A stretch of DNA of 64,000 nt from Blastopirellula marina (GCF_002967715.1 NZ_PUIA01000016.1:496001-560000); one strand, 5' to 3'; counted from the first letter of the stretch, positions 8,605 to 17,205 are shown. The notes: generated by a model from the sequence alone, not told the origin. Made by a program: numbers and translations.

Positions 8605-8945
8605 GTTGGTCGCCGCTCCAGGTGGAAATGCGGCCTCGTGTATTGGGGGAGGGGAGGACGTCGCGAACTGATAATCCCTCGCGACGTGAATTTGGGTGGG
8701 ATTCGTCGGACAATTATCGACGGGGCGAATGCTTTCGATAATAGCATTCCTGCGGATTGCGGTAAATTGTTCGCCCCTGGCTGACTGGTCCATTCTTGCT
8801 AGCAATCGCAGCTAATAAGTGTGCGAATAGTTTCTCTAATCGTTACAACTTACTGAAGCCGCAGGGTGCGTTTCGTCGATGATGAGAGAGACGAAGCGGC
8901 ATAGCGCTATCGTGAACCCAATGCTAGCACGGAAAGAAAAGCACT
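8605..8945. other. Intergenic region with dense overlapping inverted repeats
   Basis: 341 bases without a convincing gene, between the divergent membrane-protein gene and the mla operon. It holds several perfect inverted repeats. They are ACGTCGCG/CGCGACGT (8658-8665 with 8680-8687), CGTCG/CGACG (8704-8708 with 8718-8722), ATTATCGA/TCGATAAT (8713-8720 with 8735-8742), GAATGCT/AGCATTC (8727-8733 with 8743-8749) and GGGGCGAA/TTCGCCCC (8722-8729 with 8770-8777). Several are mutually exclusive. This could be a regulatory leader, a small RNA or overlapping operators. No T-tract follows any stem. Confidence 0.6.
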
Positions 8946-9848
8946 TTGGCCACAGGGACGGCTGAAAACTCGAACGGCGACCAGCAGCACGAGCCAGGCT
9001 CGGTGTTCGCCGCAATCCAATTGGCCCTTTTCAATTGGCTGGCTGACTGGGGTGCCGTGGCAATCGACTGCGTAGTCGCCGTTGGGGAGCTAACTCTCTT
9101 TGCCTGGCGAACCATTGTCTGGACGTTTGGCCGTTTGCCGAAGCGTGAAACGCTGCTCCCTAGCTTCTACCAGGTCGGGGTGATGAGCCTGCCGGTGGTT
9201 GCGCTGACGGGTACGTTCATCGGGATGGTGCTGGCCGTTCAAAGCTACTACCAGTTTCGCGAGTTGGGTCTGGAAACCCGGCTTGGGGCTGTCATTAATA
9301 TGTCGCTGGTACGTGAACTGGGACCAGTGCTGGCCGCCACCATGCTGGCCGGCCGGGTCGGTAGTGCCATGGCGGCTGAACTGGGAACGATGCGCGTGAC
9401 CGAGCAGATCGACGCGCTGACCTCGATGGGGGCCAACCCCATTCATTACCTGGTGGTGCCCCGTGTGCTGGCCATGCTGCTGTTGATCCCGGCCTTGACG
9501 GTGATGGCCGACTTTATGGGATTCGTGGGGGGCTATTTCTATAGCGTGATTATCATCGGTATCGACAAGCACTTTTACCTGTATAACTCGCAGGTGTTTG
9601 TCGGCTCGTGGGATATCTTCTGTGGGCTGTTCAAAAGTGTCTTCTTCGGAGGGGTGATTGCCCTGGTCAGTTGCCATCAAGGGTTCTACTGTACCGCCGG
9701 TGCCGAAGGGGTTGGTAAGGCGGCGACGAATGCGTTTGTGTACTCGTTCGTCCTGATTCTGATCATCGACCTGGTCCTGAACATTGGGCTAGAACGCGTT
9801 TACATGTCGTTGTGGCCAGATGCCATCGTATCGATCGGAGGTGGCTAG
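8946..9848 (+). CDS. mlaE: MlaE-family ABC transporter permease
   Basis: A 300-residue permease of the MlaE/YrbE family, the inner-membrane part of an MCE lipid transporter that moves phospholipids between the membranes. Typical signatures are visible: GTFIGMVLAVQSYYQF, the conserved cytoplasmic loop LVRELGPVLAATMLAGRVGSAMAAELGTM followed by EQIDAL, and PRVLAMLLLIPALT. About five membrane segments fit the family. An N-terminal stretch of about 70 residues, including WRTIVWTFGRLPKR, precedes the core. The start appears to be TTG 8946, as no ATG or GTG occurs before the core with better placement. The ATPase gene starts 3 bp after the stop. Confidence 0.92.
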   Translation: MATGTAENSNGDQQHEPGSVFAAIQLALFNWLADWGAVAIDCVVAVGELTLFAWRTIVWTFGRLPKRETLLPSFYQVGVMSLPVVALTGTFIGMVLAVQSYYQFRELGLETRLGAVINMSLVRELGPVLAATMLAGRVGSAMAAELGTMRVTEQIDALTSMGANPIHYLVVPRVLAMLLLIPALTVMADFMGFVGGYFYSVIIIGIDKHFYLYNSQVFVGSWDIFCGLFKSVFFGGVIALVSCHQGFYCTAGAEGVGKAATNAFVYSFVLILIIDLVLNIGLERVYMSLWPDAIVSIGGG

Positions 9849-9851
9849 GTA

Positions 9852-10679
9852 ATGCATGCCCGCCTGGAAGCCGACGATGCCCGCCCTTTGATTGAAGTCG
9901 ACGACTTGCTGGTCAAGTTCGATGGCCAGACCATTCTGCGCGATATCGGGCTGAGTATCCCACGTGGGCAAACGCTGGCCTTAATCGGTGAAAGTGGTTG
10001 CGGCAAGACGGTCCTTTTGAAGTCGCTGATCGGCTTGGTGAATCCTACCCATGGCGACGTCATTTTCGACGGGCAGAATATCCACCATCTGAACGACAAG
10101 CAACTCACCAAGCAGCGAATTCGCTTTGGGTTTGTGTTTCAAAACGCGGCCCTGTTCGACAGCATGACGATCGGGCAGAACGTGGCGTTTCCGCTGAAAC
10201 AGCACACCAACAAACCATTATCCGAAATCCGCGACATCGTCTTTCAGCATTTGAAAGAAGTCGGTTTGCCGGAGTCGGTCGTATGGAAGAAGCCGGCCGA
10301 GCTTTCCGGCGGGATGCGAAAACGGGTTGGGCTGGCGCGGGCCTTGGTGCTCAAGCCGGATGTCGTGCTGTACGACGAACCAACGACCGGGCTCGATCCG
10401 ATCATGAGCGACGTGATCAATGAACTTATTCTGCGCACACGCAGTAAATACCCTGTGACCAGTATCGTGGTCACGCATGATATGCGAACGGCCCAGAAGG
10501 TGGCCGATCGGATGATCATGATGTATCCGGCTGCCCGGCTGAAAGACGCCGAGCCGCAGATCTTATATGACGGACGACCCGAAGAGGTCGAAGATTGCCC
10601 GGACGAGCGCGTGACGCAGTTTGTCCGTGGCGAGGCAGGTCAGCGCATCGAAGAACTGGGAGCCTTCATCGGCGATTAG
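9852..10679 (+). CDS. mlaF: MlaF-family ABC transporter ATP-binding protein
   Basis: The 275-residue ATPase that powers the MCE lipid transporter. It has Walker A GESGCGKT at residues 46-53, a Q-loop FVFQNAALFDSMT, the signature LSGGMRKRVGLARAL, Walker B VVLYDEPTTGLDP and the switch histidine in VVTHDM. The GGMRKR variant of the signature is typical of MlaF. The gene begins 3 bp after the permease and ends 18 bp before the MCE-domain gene, so the three form one operon. The direction of lipid flow is unresolved in this lineage. No MlaC or MlaA homologue is visible here. Confidence 0.94.
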   Translation: MHARLEADDARPLIEVDDLLVKFDGQTILRDIGLSIPRGQTLALIGESGCGKTVLLKSLIGLVNPTHGDVIFDGQNIHHLNDKQLTKQRIRFGFVFQNAALFDSMTIGQNVAFPLKQHTNKPLSEIRDIVFQHLKEVGLPESVVWKKPAELSGGMRKRVGLARALVLKPDVVLYDEPTTGLDPIMSDVINELILRTRSKYPVTSIVVTHDMRTAQKVADRMIMMYPAARLKDAEPQILYDGRPEEVEDCPDERVTQFVRGEAGQRIEELGAFIGD

Positions 10680-10697
10680 CCCGAAGGAGCGAAGGTC

Positions 10698-11774
10698 ATG
10701 GACGACCGAGTACTACAATTCCGAGTTGGTTTCGTCATGTTAGTGGCCGTGCTGCTAACAGGGATTCTCTTTTTCTTGTTGGGTGAACAGCCGCAGTTTC
10801 TCTCGAAGAAAGAAACTGTTTACGTTGTGTTCGAGACCGCTCCTGGTGTCACCATCGATACGCCGGTGCGGACCAGCGGTATCTTGATTGGCCGCGTCAG
10901 CAACGTGAAATTGCAGGACGACCGATCGGTTCTCGTGACGCTCAAAGTTGAAAAGGAAAACATGCCGCACCAGAACGAAGTGGTGCGGATCGTGTCGGAG
11001 TCGCTGCTAGGGGATGCCGCGCTCGAATTTGTCCCCACCGCTCAGACAGGACTTCCCAGCGAACCGTTGCCTGACGGCGCGAAGATCAAGGGGCTTGTCC
11101 AAACGAATCCACTGGATGTGCTGGTCAAGCTGGAAGGGTCGATGGTCTCGGCGCTTACGACGATCGAGCAAGCCGGCAATAACGTCGGTCAGTTTGCCGA
11201 GAACGCGAACAGGCTGCTCGAACAGAACGGCGACGGTGTAAGCCGCATCATGACGAAAACGGAAGGGGCGCTCGATCGCTTCGACTCGGCATTGGCCGCG
11301 GTACAGAACCTGGTCGGCGACCAGCAACTCAACGAGCAGCTGAAAACGGCCTTGCAAGGGTTGCCAGAAACGCTTACCGAATCGCGTAAGCTGATTGACG
11401 AACTACGAACGGTCGCCGGTCGTGCGGACCGTAACCTGGAAAATCTGGAAGGCTTCACCGAACCCCTAGGCGAACGCGGCGAACAGTTGGTGGCTAACCT
11501 GGAAAACAGCACCGAGAACCTGAACATCCTGGTAGCTCAGTTGGCCCAATTCGGACGCAAGGTGAACGAATCGGATGGTACGCTGGGGCAGTTGATCAAT
11601 GACCCCCATCTCTACCAGAACCTGAACGATGCGGCTGCCAATATCCGCGAGTTGACGCTGCGTCTGCGCCCCATTGTGGAAGATGCACGGGTGTTTGCCG
11701 ACAAGATCGCCCGCGACCCAGGCCGTATCGGTGTGAAGGGTTTGCGGGACCGGACTCAGTCCGGCATCAAGTAG
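10698..11774 (+). CDS. mlaD: MCE-domain protein (MlaD-like)
   Basis: The 358-residue substrate-binding subunit of the lipid transporter. A single N-terminal membrane anchor (FVMLVAVLLTGILFFLLG) is followed by an MCE domain at about 38-120 (ETAPGVTIDTPVRTSGILIGRVSNV). The C-terminal 200 residues are helical and heptad-like, with repeated Leu, Asn and Gln (ENANRLLEQNGDGV, LENSTENLNILVAQL), suggesting a coiled stalk or channel. E. coli MlaD is about 180 residues, so this longer form resembles the extended MCE proteins of other phyla, which may build a periplasmic tunnel. ATG 10698 has GAAGGAG 11 bases upstream. Confidence 0.9.
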   Translation: MDDRVLQFRVGFVMLVAVLLTGILFFLLGEQPQFLSKKETVYVVFETAPGVTIDTPVRTSGILIGRVSNVKLQDDRSVLVTLKVEKENMPHQNEVVRIVSESLLGDAALEFVPTAQTGLPSEPLPDGAKIKGLVQTNPLDVLVKLEGSMVSALTTIEQAGNNVGQFAENANRLLEQNGDGVSRIMTKTEGALDRFDSALAAVQNLVGDQQLNEQLKTALQGLPETLTESRKLIDELRTVAGRADRNLENLEGFTEPLGERGEQLVANLENSTENLNILVAQLAQFGRKVNESDGTLGQLINDPHLYQNLNDAAANIRELTLRLRPIVEDARVFADKIARDPGRIGVKGLRDRTQSGIK

Positions 11775-11815
11775 GCTGGCGACGGCCTCTCACACGCTTC
11801 GCTATGAATCTTGTC

Positions 11816-11838
11816 CCCTCTCCCGTGCAGGGAGAGGG
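11816..11838. repeat. GC-rich inverted repeat, dispersed intergenic type
   Basis: CCCTCTCCC and GGGAGAGGG form a perfect 9-bp stem around a 5-base loop, followed by CTAGAGTGAGGGTTTTC. A closely related hairpin occurs at 37992-38010. It sits 41 bases after the mlaD stop and could act as a terminator, but the sequence similarity between copies points to a dispersed repeat family. Confidence 0.65.
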
Positions 11839-11991
11839 CTAGAGTGAGGGTTTTCTACGCGAAGCTTCTTCTAACAGCGTTAGTCGAAGTACGAAAAGAC
11901 TAATCGGCATGCTGGCCGTGGAATCACTCGTTGCTACCGGGATTCCCGCTACCCCTTTCCCCCGAGGACGGTGGAGAGGGGACTTAAGTTG

Positions 11992-12618
11992 CTAATTGCC
12001 AGGTGGCAGAGGCGGTAGTTCGTAGCCGCCTGAGGGGAGGCTGTTCATGCCAGGGGCTGTCAGCGGAACTTGCTCGGCCGGTGGTGGCAGCGTGGCCGGG
12101 TCCCAGTAAGGAACGCGTTGGTTGGCCGATGGAGGAACGACCGTCGATGGGACGATCTGCTGTTGAGGCGGAACGATCGGGGTCATGTAGCCTGCCCGGG
12201 CATTGGCCCGCAGTTGTTCGGCCCTGGCCCGCAGTTCTTCCGGCGGAACGATCCGCAGCGGAACCATCTCGAAATCGAGCTCTCGTTGGTCTCGAATTTC
12301 CCACGGTATGACGTTTTCGCTCACGAAGTCGAGGCCCGGGTATTGGTACCAAGGTGTCCGAAACGTGTGCAGCTTGACGACTGGTTCGTACCCGTCTTTC
12401 TCAAGTCGGATCTCGCGTGTGCCGTAATAGGTATAGCTGGTGGCAACCGGCGTAACGCCAATTTCCTGGTTATCGACGTACAGCACGGCACCCGGCGGAT
12501 TGGTCCGGACGGTGAAGCGGCGGCGCACGCAGCCCGAGCTCATCAAAAGGGTGACCAGCAGTGCCAGCACACTAATGTGATGAAAAACGGTCGATTTTTG
12601 TGTGAAAAAATGCCCCAT
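11992..12618 (-). CDS. PEGA-domain lipoprotein
   Basis: A 208-residue predicted lipoprotein. A signal peptide ends in the lipobox LLMSSGC near residue 30. A PEGA domain follows (FTVRTNPPGAVLYVDNQEIG to EIRLEKDGYEPV, about 34-80), then a proline- and glutamine-rich C-terminus. PEGA domains are found in surface or periplasmic proteins and are thought to bind peptidoglycan or other envelope parts; they have no known catalytic role. It is likely an outer-membrane or periplasmic anchor protein. It converges on the Mla operon. The ATG at 12618 immediately precedes the signal peptide. Confidence 0.87.
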   Translation of the reverse strand: MGHFFTQKSTVFHHISVLALLVTLLMSSGCVRRRFTVRTNPPGAVLYVDNQEIGVTPVATSYTYYGTREIRLEKDGYEPVVKLHTFRTPWYQYPGLDFVSENVIPWEIRDQRELDFEMVPLRIVPPEELRARAEQLRANARAGYMTPIVPPQQQIVPSTVVPPSANQRVPYWDPATLPPPAEQVPLTAPGMNSLPSGGYELPPLPPGN

Positions 12619-13016
12619 GAGCTATCCTGAAATCTGGGGAGACGTGGGGCGGGAGTATAGCGATCTGCCTGATCCATGGCTAGATAGTTTTCCGAGCCGT
12701 GCTGGCACCCCAGAAGAACTTGAGGCTTTCGCGTTGAAAAGAAGCCTTTTCCGGCAATGATGGTGCACCGGCGAGCTTGGTTTTTGCCGTTTTGAGATTA
12801 GAACAATTCGTAGCCAGCGAGGCCCGGGCGAGTTGCCCTTGCTAGCGGCGGCGTTTATTATCGAAGGCTTCCGATAAACTTTGTTGATATATCATTGGGG
12901 CTCGAACAGGGCCCTTTGTTGAATCAAGGATGCAGGGCACGACGCAGATCGATATCTCGATCTAGTGATGATTGGAATGACCCTGCTGGACGAGGATCGC
13001 GTAGGTTTCCCCTGGT
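12619..13016. other. Intergenic region with a palindrome before the PP2C gene
   Basis: 398 bases between divergent genes with no convincing coding sequence. A perfect inverted repeat, AGATCGA-TATC-TCGATCT at 12946-12963, lies 54 bases before the phosphatase start and could be an operator. A weaker AGGCTT/AAGCCT hairpin followed by TTTT is at 12723-12750, but no gene reads into it on the + strand. Confidence 0.5.
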
Positions 13017-14363
13017 ATGCCCCAGAATGAAAAGCATGATTGGGCCGGATGTCTCCAAGTCGCTGCAATGAGCGATGTTGGGATGCGACGTTCCAACAAT
13101 CAAGATCACTTTGGCGTGGCCCTGGCTCAGACGTGGGAAGACTGGCAGGCCCGGGGGCATTTGTTCATCGTCGCCGACGGTATGGGAGCCCACGCGGCCG
13201 GGGAACTGGCCAGCGAAATCGCCGTCGAACAGGTTCGGCATCTCTATAAGAAATACATCAGTAAGCGTCCGGCGATGGCGCTGACCTCGGCCATCGAGGA
13301 AGCCAACACGATCATCAACCGCCGGGGGGAATCGAACGCCGCGTTCCACAAAATGGGAACGACGTGCAGTTGTCTCTTGCTGCTTCCGCAAGGGGCCGTA
13401 ATGGGGCATGTCGGCGACAGCCGTATCTATCGGCTGCGGGGCGAAAAGCTCGAACAGATGACGTTCGACCATAGCATGGCCTGGGAGATCAAAGCCGCTA
13501 CCGCCGGCAAAGACTATTCCTCGGATGTCTACGCGGCAATTCCCAAGAACGTGATTACCCGCTCGCTGGGGCCTTCGGCTGAGGTCGAGGTCGACCTGGA
13601 GGGGGCCTTTCCGCTGGAAGTCGGCGACACGTTTATGATGTGCAGCGACGGGGCTTCCGGCCCGGTCACCGACGAAGAGATTGCCCTGATCCTGCATTCG
13701 CTCGACCCGAACAAAGCGGCTCAGTTAATGATCGACCTGGCCAACCTGCGTGGTGGACCGGACAACATTACCGTGATCGTCGCCAAGGTCACCGACGAGA
13801 AGATGACCAACGATCGGTGTAAGAGTGATCCGCTGATCGAAGAAGAGGACCTCCCTCCACCGCCGGTCGAGCGACAGGTACGTCGTATTCCGCTCACCCT
13901 TTGGCTAGGGATTGGTTTGCTATTGGTAGCGGCTGGAATGGCCTATTACCTGGAGCAGATGCCGTACGCGTTGGCCGGCGTGATGGTGGCGTTTGTGGCG
14001 ACCATTATGGCATTTGTCTATAAGTTTACCGGTGAACTCATTCCGGTGCCGGTGAAGAAGAAGTTTCGCTTCGGCAAAGGGCCGTATTCAGAGGTCCCTT
14101 GTCACGCCGATTCCAACACGGCCTTAAACCTCAAGATTCTGTACGACGAACTCTCGGATGCGGCCCAGTCCAATAACTGGACGATCGAATGGGAAAGCGT
14201 CCGGCTGATGGGGGATCGGGCCGAAGGGGAAATGAAGAAGGGGCAGTATTACGGGGCAGCCAAGCACTTTCTACTAGCAATTGGCTCGCTCATGTCGCAG
14301 ATTCGCGGCCAGAAAGGGGCCAAAAACCCCTTGGAAGATGATTCCCGGCTCGATCTGGCCTGA
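13017..14363 (+). CDS. PP2C-type serine/threonine protein phosphatase with C-terminal membrane region
   Basis: A 448-residue metal-dependent phosphatase of the PPM/PP2C family. Residues 15-260 hold the metal-binding motifs: RSNNQDHFGV, FIVADGMGAHAAGE, MGTTCSCLLL, GHVGDSRIYRL, MMCSDGASG and GGPDNITVIV. The aspartates of DG(M)G, SDG and DN are intact, so it should be active. After a proline-rich linker come two membrane segments (about 298-345) and a soluble C-terminal domain of about 100 residues that I do not recognise. The phosphatase would be cytoplasmic and membrane-tethered, opposing Ser/Thr kinases. No kinase gene is adjacent. A palindrome at 12946-12963 may regulate it. Confidence 0.92.
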   Translation: MPQNEKHDWAGCLQVAAMSDVGMRRSNNQDHFGVALAQTWEDWQARGHLFIVADGMGAHAAGELASEIAVEQVRHLYKKYISKRPAMALTSAIEEANTIINRRGESNAAFHKMGTTCSCLLLLPQGAVMGHVGDSRIYRLRGEKLEQMTFDHSMAWEIKAATAGKDYSSDVYAAIPKNVITRSLGPSAEVEVDLEGAFPLEVGDTFMMCSDGASGPVTDEEIALILHSLDPNKAAQLMIDLANLRGGPDNITVIVAKVTDEKMTNDRCKSDPLIEEEDLPPPPVERQVRRIPLTLWLGIGLLLVAAGMAYYLEQMPYALAGVMVAFVATIMAFVYKFTGELIPVPVKKKFRFGKGPYSEVPCHADSNTALNLKILYDELSDAAQSNNWTIEWESVRLMGDRAEGEMKKGQYYGAAKHFLLAIGSLMSQIRGQKGAKNPLEDDSRLDLA

Positions 14364-14458
14364 TTGTCGTTTTCCCAGATTCTGATAGTTGCTACAGTAC
14401 TGGCCGATTCTCTTCTTGGCACGGTGCCGAGACCGGATCGAAATGGATTTCGATCGCG

Positions 14459-15649
14459 ATGGGCATATTACAACGATATATCGTCGAAGAGCTATTGAAG
14501 GTCTTCCTTCTCGCGCTCGTCTCGTTGACGGCCCTGTTGCTGTTTATCGGGCTCGGTCAGCAAGCGATCAAGGAAGGCCTGGGGTTCATTCCTCTGTTGA
14601 AGGCCATTCCTTACCTGCTTCCCAATGCTCTGCGGTTTGCCATTCCCGGAACGATCTTATTCGCCGTCTGCAACGTTTACGGACGCGTCAGTGCTAGCAA
14701 CGAACTGACCGCGATCAAAGCGGCTGGCATCTCGCCGATCTCGCTGATTGCCCCAGGGCTGATCCTGGCCCTGGTACTTTCGCTGGTTTGTGTCTGGCTG
14801 AATGATGTGGCCGTATCGTGGGGGCACATGGGGCTGCGGCACGTGGTAATGCAATCGATCGACGACATCGCCTACAGCGTGCTCCGTACGAAGAAATCAT
14901 TCTACAGCGATAAGTTCTCGATCCTGGTCAAGGACGTGCAGGGAGATCTCTTGATTCGACCTGAAATCACGATGGCCCAATCCGGTAATCAGGGGCTGGT
15001 CACCATTTCGGCGGCAACGGCTCAGCTGAAATCGGATCCCGAGCACAAGCGTGTAATGGTGACGCTGACCGATAGCCGGATCCATTGCACCGGCCCCGAA
15101 GGCCAGCTTTTCGAGCACCCCGGCAGTTTCGTGACTTCGATTCCGCTCGAAGATCCTACGGCAGTGGAAGGGATTCGCGATGCCTCGCATCAGCCGATGC
15201 GGCGGATTCCCGCATGGCAGGCCAAGATGAAAAACTACCATCACCAGGTATCGCAGGTATTGGCTGCGAAAGGAGCGGCGTGCCTGGTGACGGGACAATC
15301 TCCGTCGATCGATGATCCCTCGTGGTTGTATTGGACCAACGAACAGCAGTGGTCGAAGATTCAGATCAGCCGCCTGAAAACGGAACCGCATCGCCGTTGG
15401 GCAAATGGGTTCAGTTGTTTGTGCTTCGCGCTGCTCGGCATTCCTCTGGCGATTCGCCAACGCAGCAACGACTTCATCACCAGCTTCTTCGCAGCCTTCT
15501 TACCGGTGCTGCTTCTTTATTATCCGCTGATGGCCCTGGGGGTCGATCGCGCCAAAGATGGCCAGTGGCCGGCTGCGATGGTCTGGTTGGGGAACGTGGT
15601 GGTGATCGCGGTCGGTGGATGGCTATTGCACCGCACGATGAAGAACTAA
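14459..15649 (+). CDS. LptF/LptG family permease (YjgP/YjgQ)
   Basis: A 396-residue permease of the LptF/LptG family, which extracts lipopolysaccharide from the inner membrane together with the LptB ATPase. N-terminal IVEELLKVFLLALVSLTALLLFIGL and two more membrane segments are followed by a periplasmic beta-jellyroll region (about 135-300). Three C-terminal membrane segments begin at RWANGFSCLCFALLGIPLAI. The motif GIPLAIRQR at the start of the last bundle is family-typical. LptF and LptG cannot be told apart here. No second permease is adjacent, whereas many bacteria encode the two in tandem. Confidence 0.88.
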   Translation: MGILQRYIVEELLKVFLLALVSLTALLLFIGLGQQAIKEGLGFIPLLKAIPYLLPNALRFAIPGTILFAVCNVYGRVSASNELTAIKAAGISPISLIAPGLILALVLSLVCVWLNDVAVSWGHMGLRHVVMQSIDDIAYSVLRTKKSFYSDKFSILVKDVQGDLLIRPEITMAQSGNQGLVTISAATAQLKSDPEHKRVMVTLTDSRIHCTGPEGQLFEHPGSFVTSIPLEDPTAVEGIRDASHQPMRRIPAWQAKMKNYHHQVSQVLAAKGAACLVTGQSPSIDDPSWLYWTNEQQWSKIQISRLKTEPHRRWANGFSCLCFALLGIPLAIRQRSNDFITSFFAAFLPVLLLYYPLMALGVDRAKDGQWPAAMVWLGNVVVIAVGGWLLHRTMKN

Positions 15650-15652
15650 GTG

Positions 15653-15892
15653 CTACTCGGAAGTCGCCGCCGTGCGTCCACAGAAAGGGCACGTAGCAGC
15701 GGCGGCCGGATCGAGCGGTTCGTCTTCGTCATCACTGCGGAACGCTTCAGTCTGGCGGAACCCGCAGTCAGGGCACTTGTGCTCCCAAGAGTAGATCTCT
15801 AGCTCGTCGTTCTGGAAATGATTCTGTTGGCAGGTTAAAAGTTCGCTGCCGCACTTGGGACAACCGCCGATTGTAATCCGCTCGCGAGACAT
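15653..15892 (-). CDS. Small zinc-ribbon protein
   Basis: A 79-residue protein with three CxxC knuckles (CPKC near 11-14, CPDC near 40-43 and CPFC near 70-73), consistent with one complete zinc ribbon plus an extra half-site. The C-terminus carries an acidic linker (DDEDEPLD). It has no recognisable partner domain; a nucleic-acid or protein-binding adaptor is likely but unproven. It ends 3 bases from the convergent permease stop. Upstream it is separated from the isomerase gene by that gene's terminator. Confidence 0.75.
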   Translation of the reverse strand: MSRERITIGGCPKCGSELLTCQQNHFQNDELEIYSWEHKCPDCGFRQTEAFRSDDEDEPLDPAAAATCPFCGRTAATSE

Positions 15893-15912
15893 AAGTTCTT
15901 ACTTCCCTAGAT

Positions 15913-15942
15913 AAAAAAAGCAGGCTCCCAAAAGAACCTGCT
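15913..15942 (-). terminator. Rho-independent terminator of the TIM-barrel isomerase gene
   Basis: On the minus strand, AGCAGGTTC pairs with GAGCCTGCT around a TTTTGG loop and is followed by a run of seven T. It lies 38 bases after the stop of the gene at 15980-16990 and insulates it from the zinc-ribbon gene. Confidence 0.88.
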
Positions 15943-15979
15943 ATTTAACTTTCTATCACACTTCGCGAGTCATCGCGCG

Positions 15980-16990
15980 TTAAAAACCGCGAGCGGCGAT
16001 GACGTCGTCGAAGTCGCGCAGGTGGTAGCCGACGCCGGCGAAGTCGAGGACGCGGCAGAAGCCACGCAGGGCAACGCCGAACCCATCGGGACCGCTGAAG
16101 CCGCCGAACTGGCCGCCACCTTTGACGTGTGGTTCGAGGTCGCAGAAGACGCCTGGGATGCCGCGCTTCTTCAGTTTCTTTTCCAACTTCGGAATCGACA
16201 AGGCGAAGTCCCGCATGATGCGTTCGTAGGCACTATCGCCCAGGTCGGACGGCACGAAGTTCTTGAGCGCGTCTTCGTCGATGTGTCCCTTTTCGCCGAC
16301 CGGCTTGGTGATCTTGTAGTCTTTGACGTGCATCCAGCCCATGCCTGGTTTCATGGCGACGTACTGGTCGTACACTTCGTCAGGCGTGTAGCCCTGGCAG
16401 ACGAGGTTACCGGCATCGAAGATCAGCATCATCGCTGGGTGATTCACCTTCTTATGAATCTCGGCCAGGATGTCGCCGTTTTGACCGATCAGGTTCGCTT
16501 CGACTTCCAGGCCAAAGGTGAGGTCGCTGCGGTGACAGGCCTCGGCAATTTGTCCCAGTTGATCGACGGCCTGGGAGATGTGGTCTTTCGGGTCGGTTCC
16601 CTTCGGATGATAGAAAGAGAAGCCACGAATCAACTTGGTCTCGAACGCATGAGCCAGTTCGCAGGCCTTGGCGACGTCCTTCTCCAGGTACTTCTTGAAA
16701 GGAACGAAGCGGTTCTTGGTGCCGTCTTCCTGATCCAACAGCTTGACCTTGCCGATCGGCGAGCCGAGGGACGAAACGTTCAGGCCGTACTCACCTTCCA
16801 TGGTTCGCAGTTTGGCGATCTCGGCCTTGGTCAGGTCCATGACATTCTTGATGCCGTTGCCGACGTCGATGAAGCGAATGCTGTAGTATTCCAGCCCCAA
16901 AGCAGCAAACGCACTGAACTGTTGTTCGGCCGTCTTCTGATTGGCTGATTCGTCAGCAAAACCGGTCAATATCACTTGGGACGTGGTCAT
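15980..16990 (-). CDS. Sugar phosphate isomerase/epimerase (xylose isomerase-like TIM barrel)
   Basis: A 336-residue protein of the AP-endonuclease-2/xylose isomerase-like TIM-barrel superfamily. The barrel strands carry metal-ligand-like residues in TFGLEVEAN (Glu), MLIFDAGN (Asp), MGWMHVKDY (His and Asp) and GVFCDLEPH (Glu). Members isomerise or epimerise sugars or inositol derivatives; the substrate cannot be assigned. ATG 16990 is chosen over an in-frame TTG at 17020 because it lies directly before the first strand (SQVILTGFADES). It has its own terminator and no sugar-utilisation neighbours. Planctomycete genomes carry many paralogues of this family. Confidence 0.88.
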   Translation of the reverse strand: MTTSQVILTGFADESANQKTAEQQFSAFAALGLEYYSIRFIDVGNGIKNVMDLTKAEIAKLRTMEGEYGLNVSSLGSPIGKVKLLDQEDGTKNRFVPFKKYLEKDVAKACELAHAFETKLIRGFSFYHPKGTDPKDHISQAVDQLGQIAEACHRSDLTFGLEVEANLIGQNGDILAEIHKKVNHPAMMLIFDAGNLVCQGYTPDEVYDQYVAMKPGMGWMHVKDYKITKPVGEKGHIDEDALKNFVPSDLGDSAYERIMRDFALSIPKLEKKLKKRGIPGVFCDLEPHVKGGGQFGGFSGPDGFGVALRGFCRVLDFAGVGYHLRDFDDVIAARGF

Positions 16991-17094
16991 GTCGTCATTC
17001 CAGCTTGTGTCGCGTAACAATTCTCTAATGCATTAAGTTTCATGCACGGGAAGTCGTATTGTGAATGCCAGGACGCGCCATCGCAAGTGCCCTG

Positions 17095-17205
17095 CGAAAA
17101 GAGGGGTTTGCCACAGAGAGCACAGGGATCACGGAGGGAAGAGGTTTTTGACCACGGATTGTACGGCTCTCTCGGTGACCTCTATGGCAAGAAAAGTCTT
17201 CGGAT
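17095..17205. repeat. Imperfect inverted repeat with CCACAGAG/TCACGGAG motifs
   Basis: GCCACAGAG...ATCACGGAG (17109-17137) is mirrored by CTCTCGGTGACCTCTATGGC (17169-17188), giving a long imperfect inverted repeat. The sequence between, GAAGAGGTTTTTGACCACGG, is in part a further degenerate copy. The motif resembles short dispersed elements built on CCACAGAG units seen in intergenic regions of GC-rich bacteria; that comparison is from memory. The whole interval 17021-17270 has no supportable gene. Confidence 0.5.

Noticed and set aside
12723-12750. AGGCTT/AAGCCT hairpin followed by TTTT as a terminator
   Set aside because: No + strand gene ends upstream of it, so it may be chance.
16022-16948. 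A long open frame of about 308 codons on the + strand inside the TIM-barrel isomerase gene
   Set aside because: It is the antisense shadow of a clear enzyme gene, with no family motif of its own.
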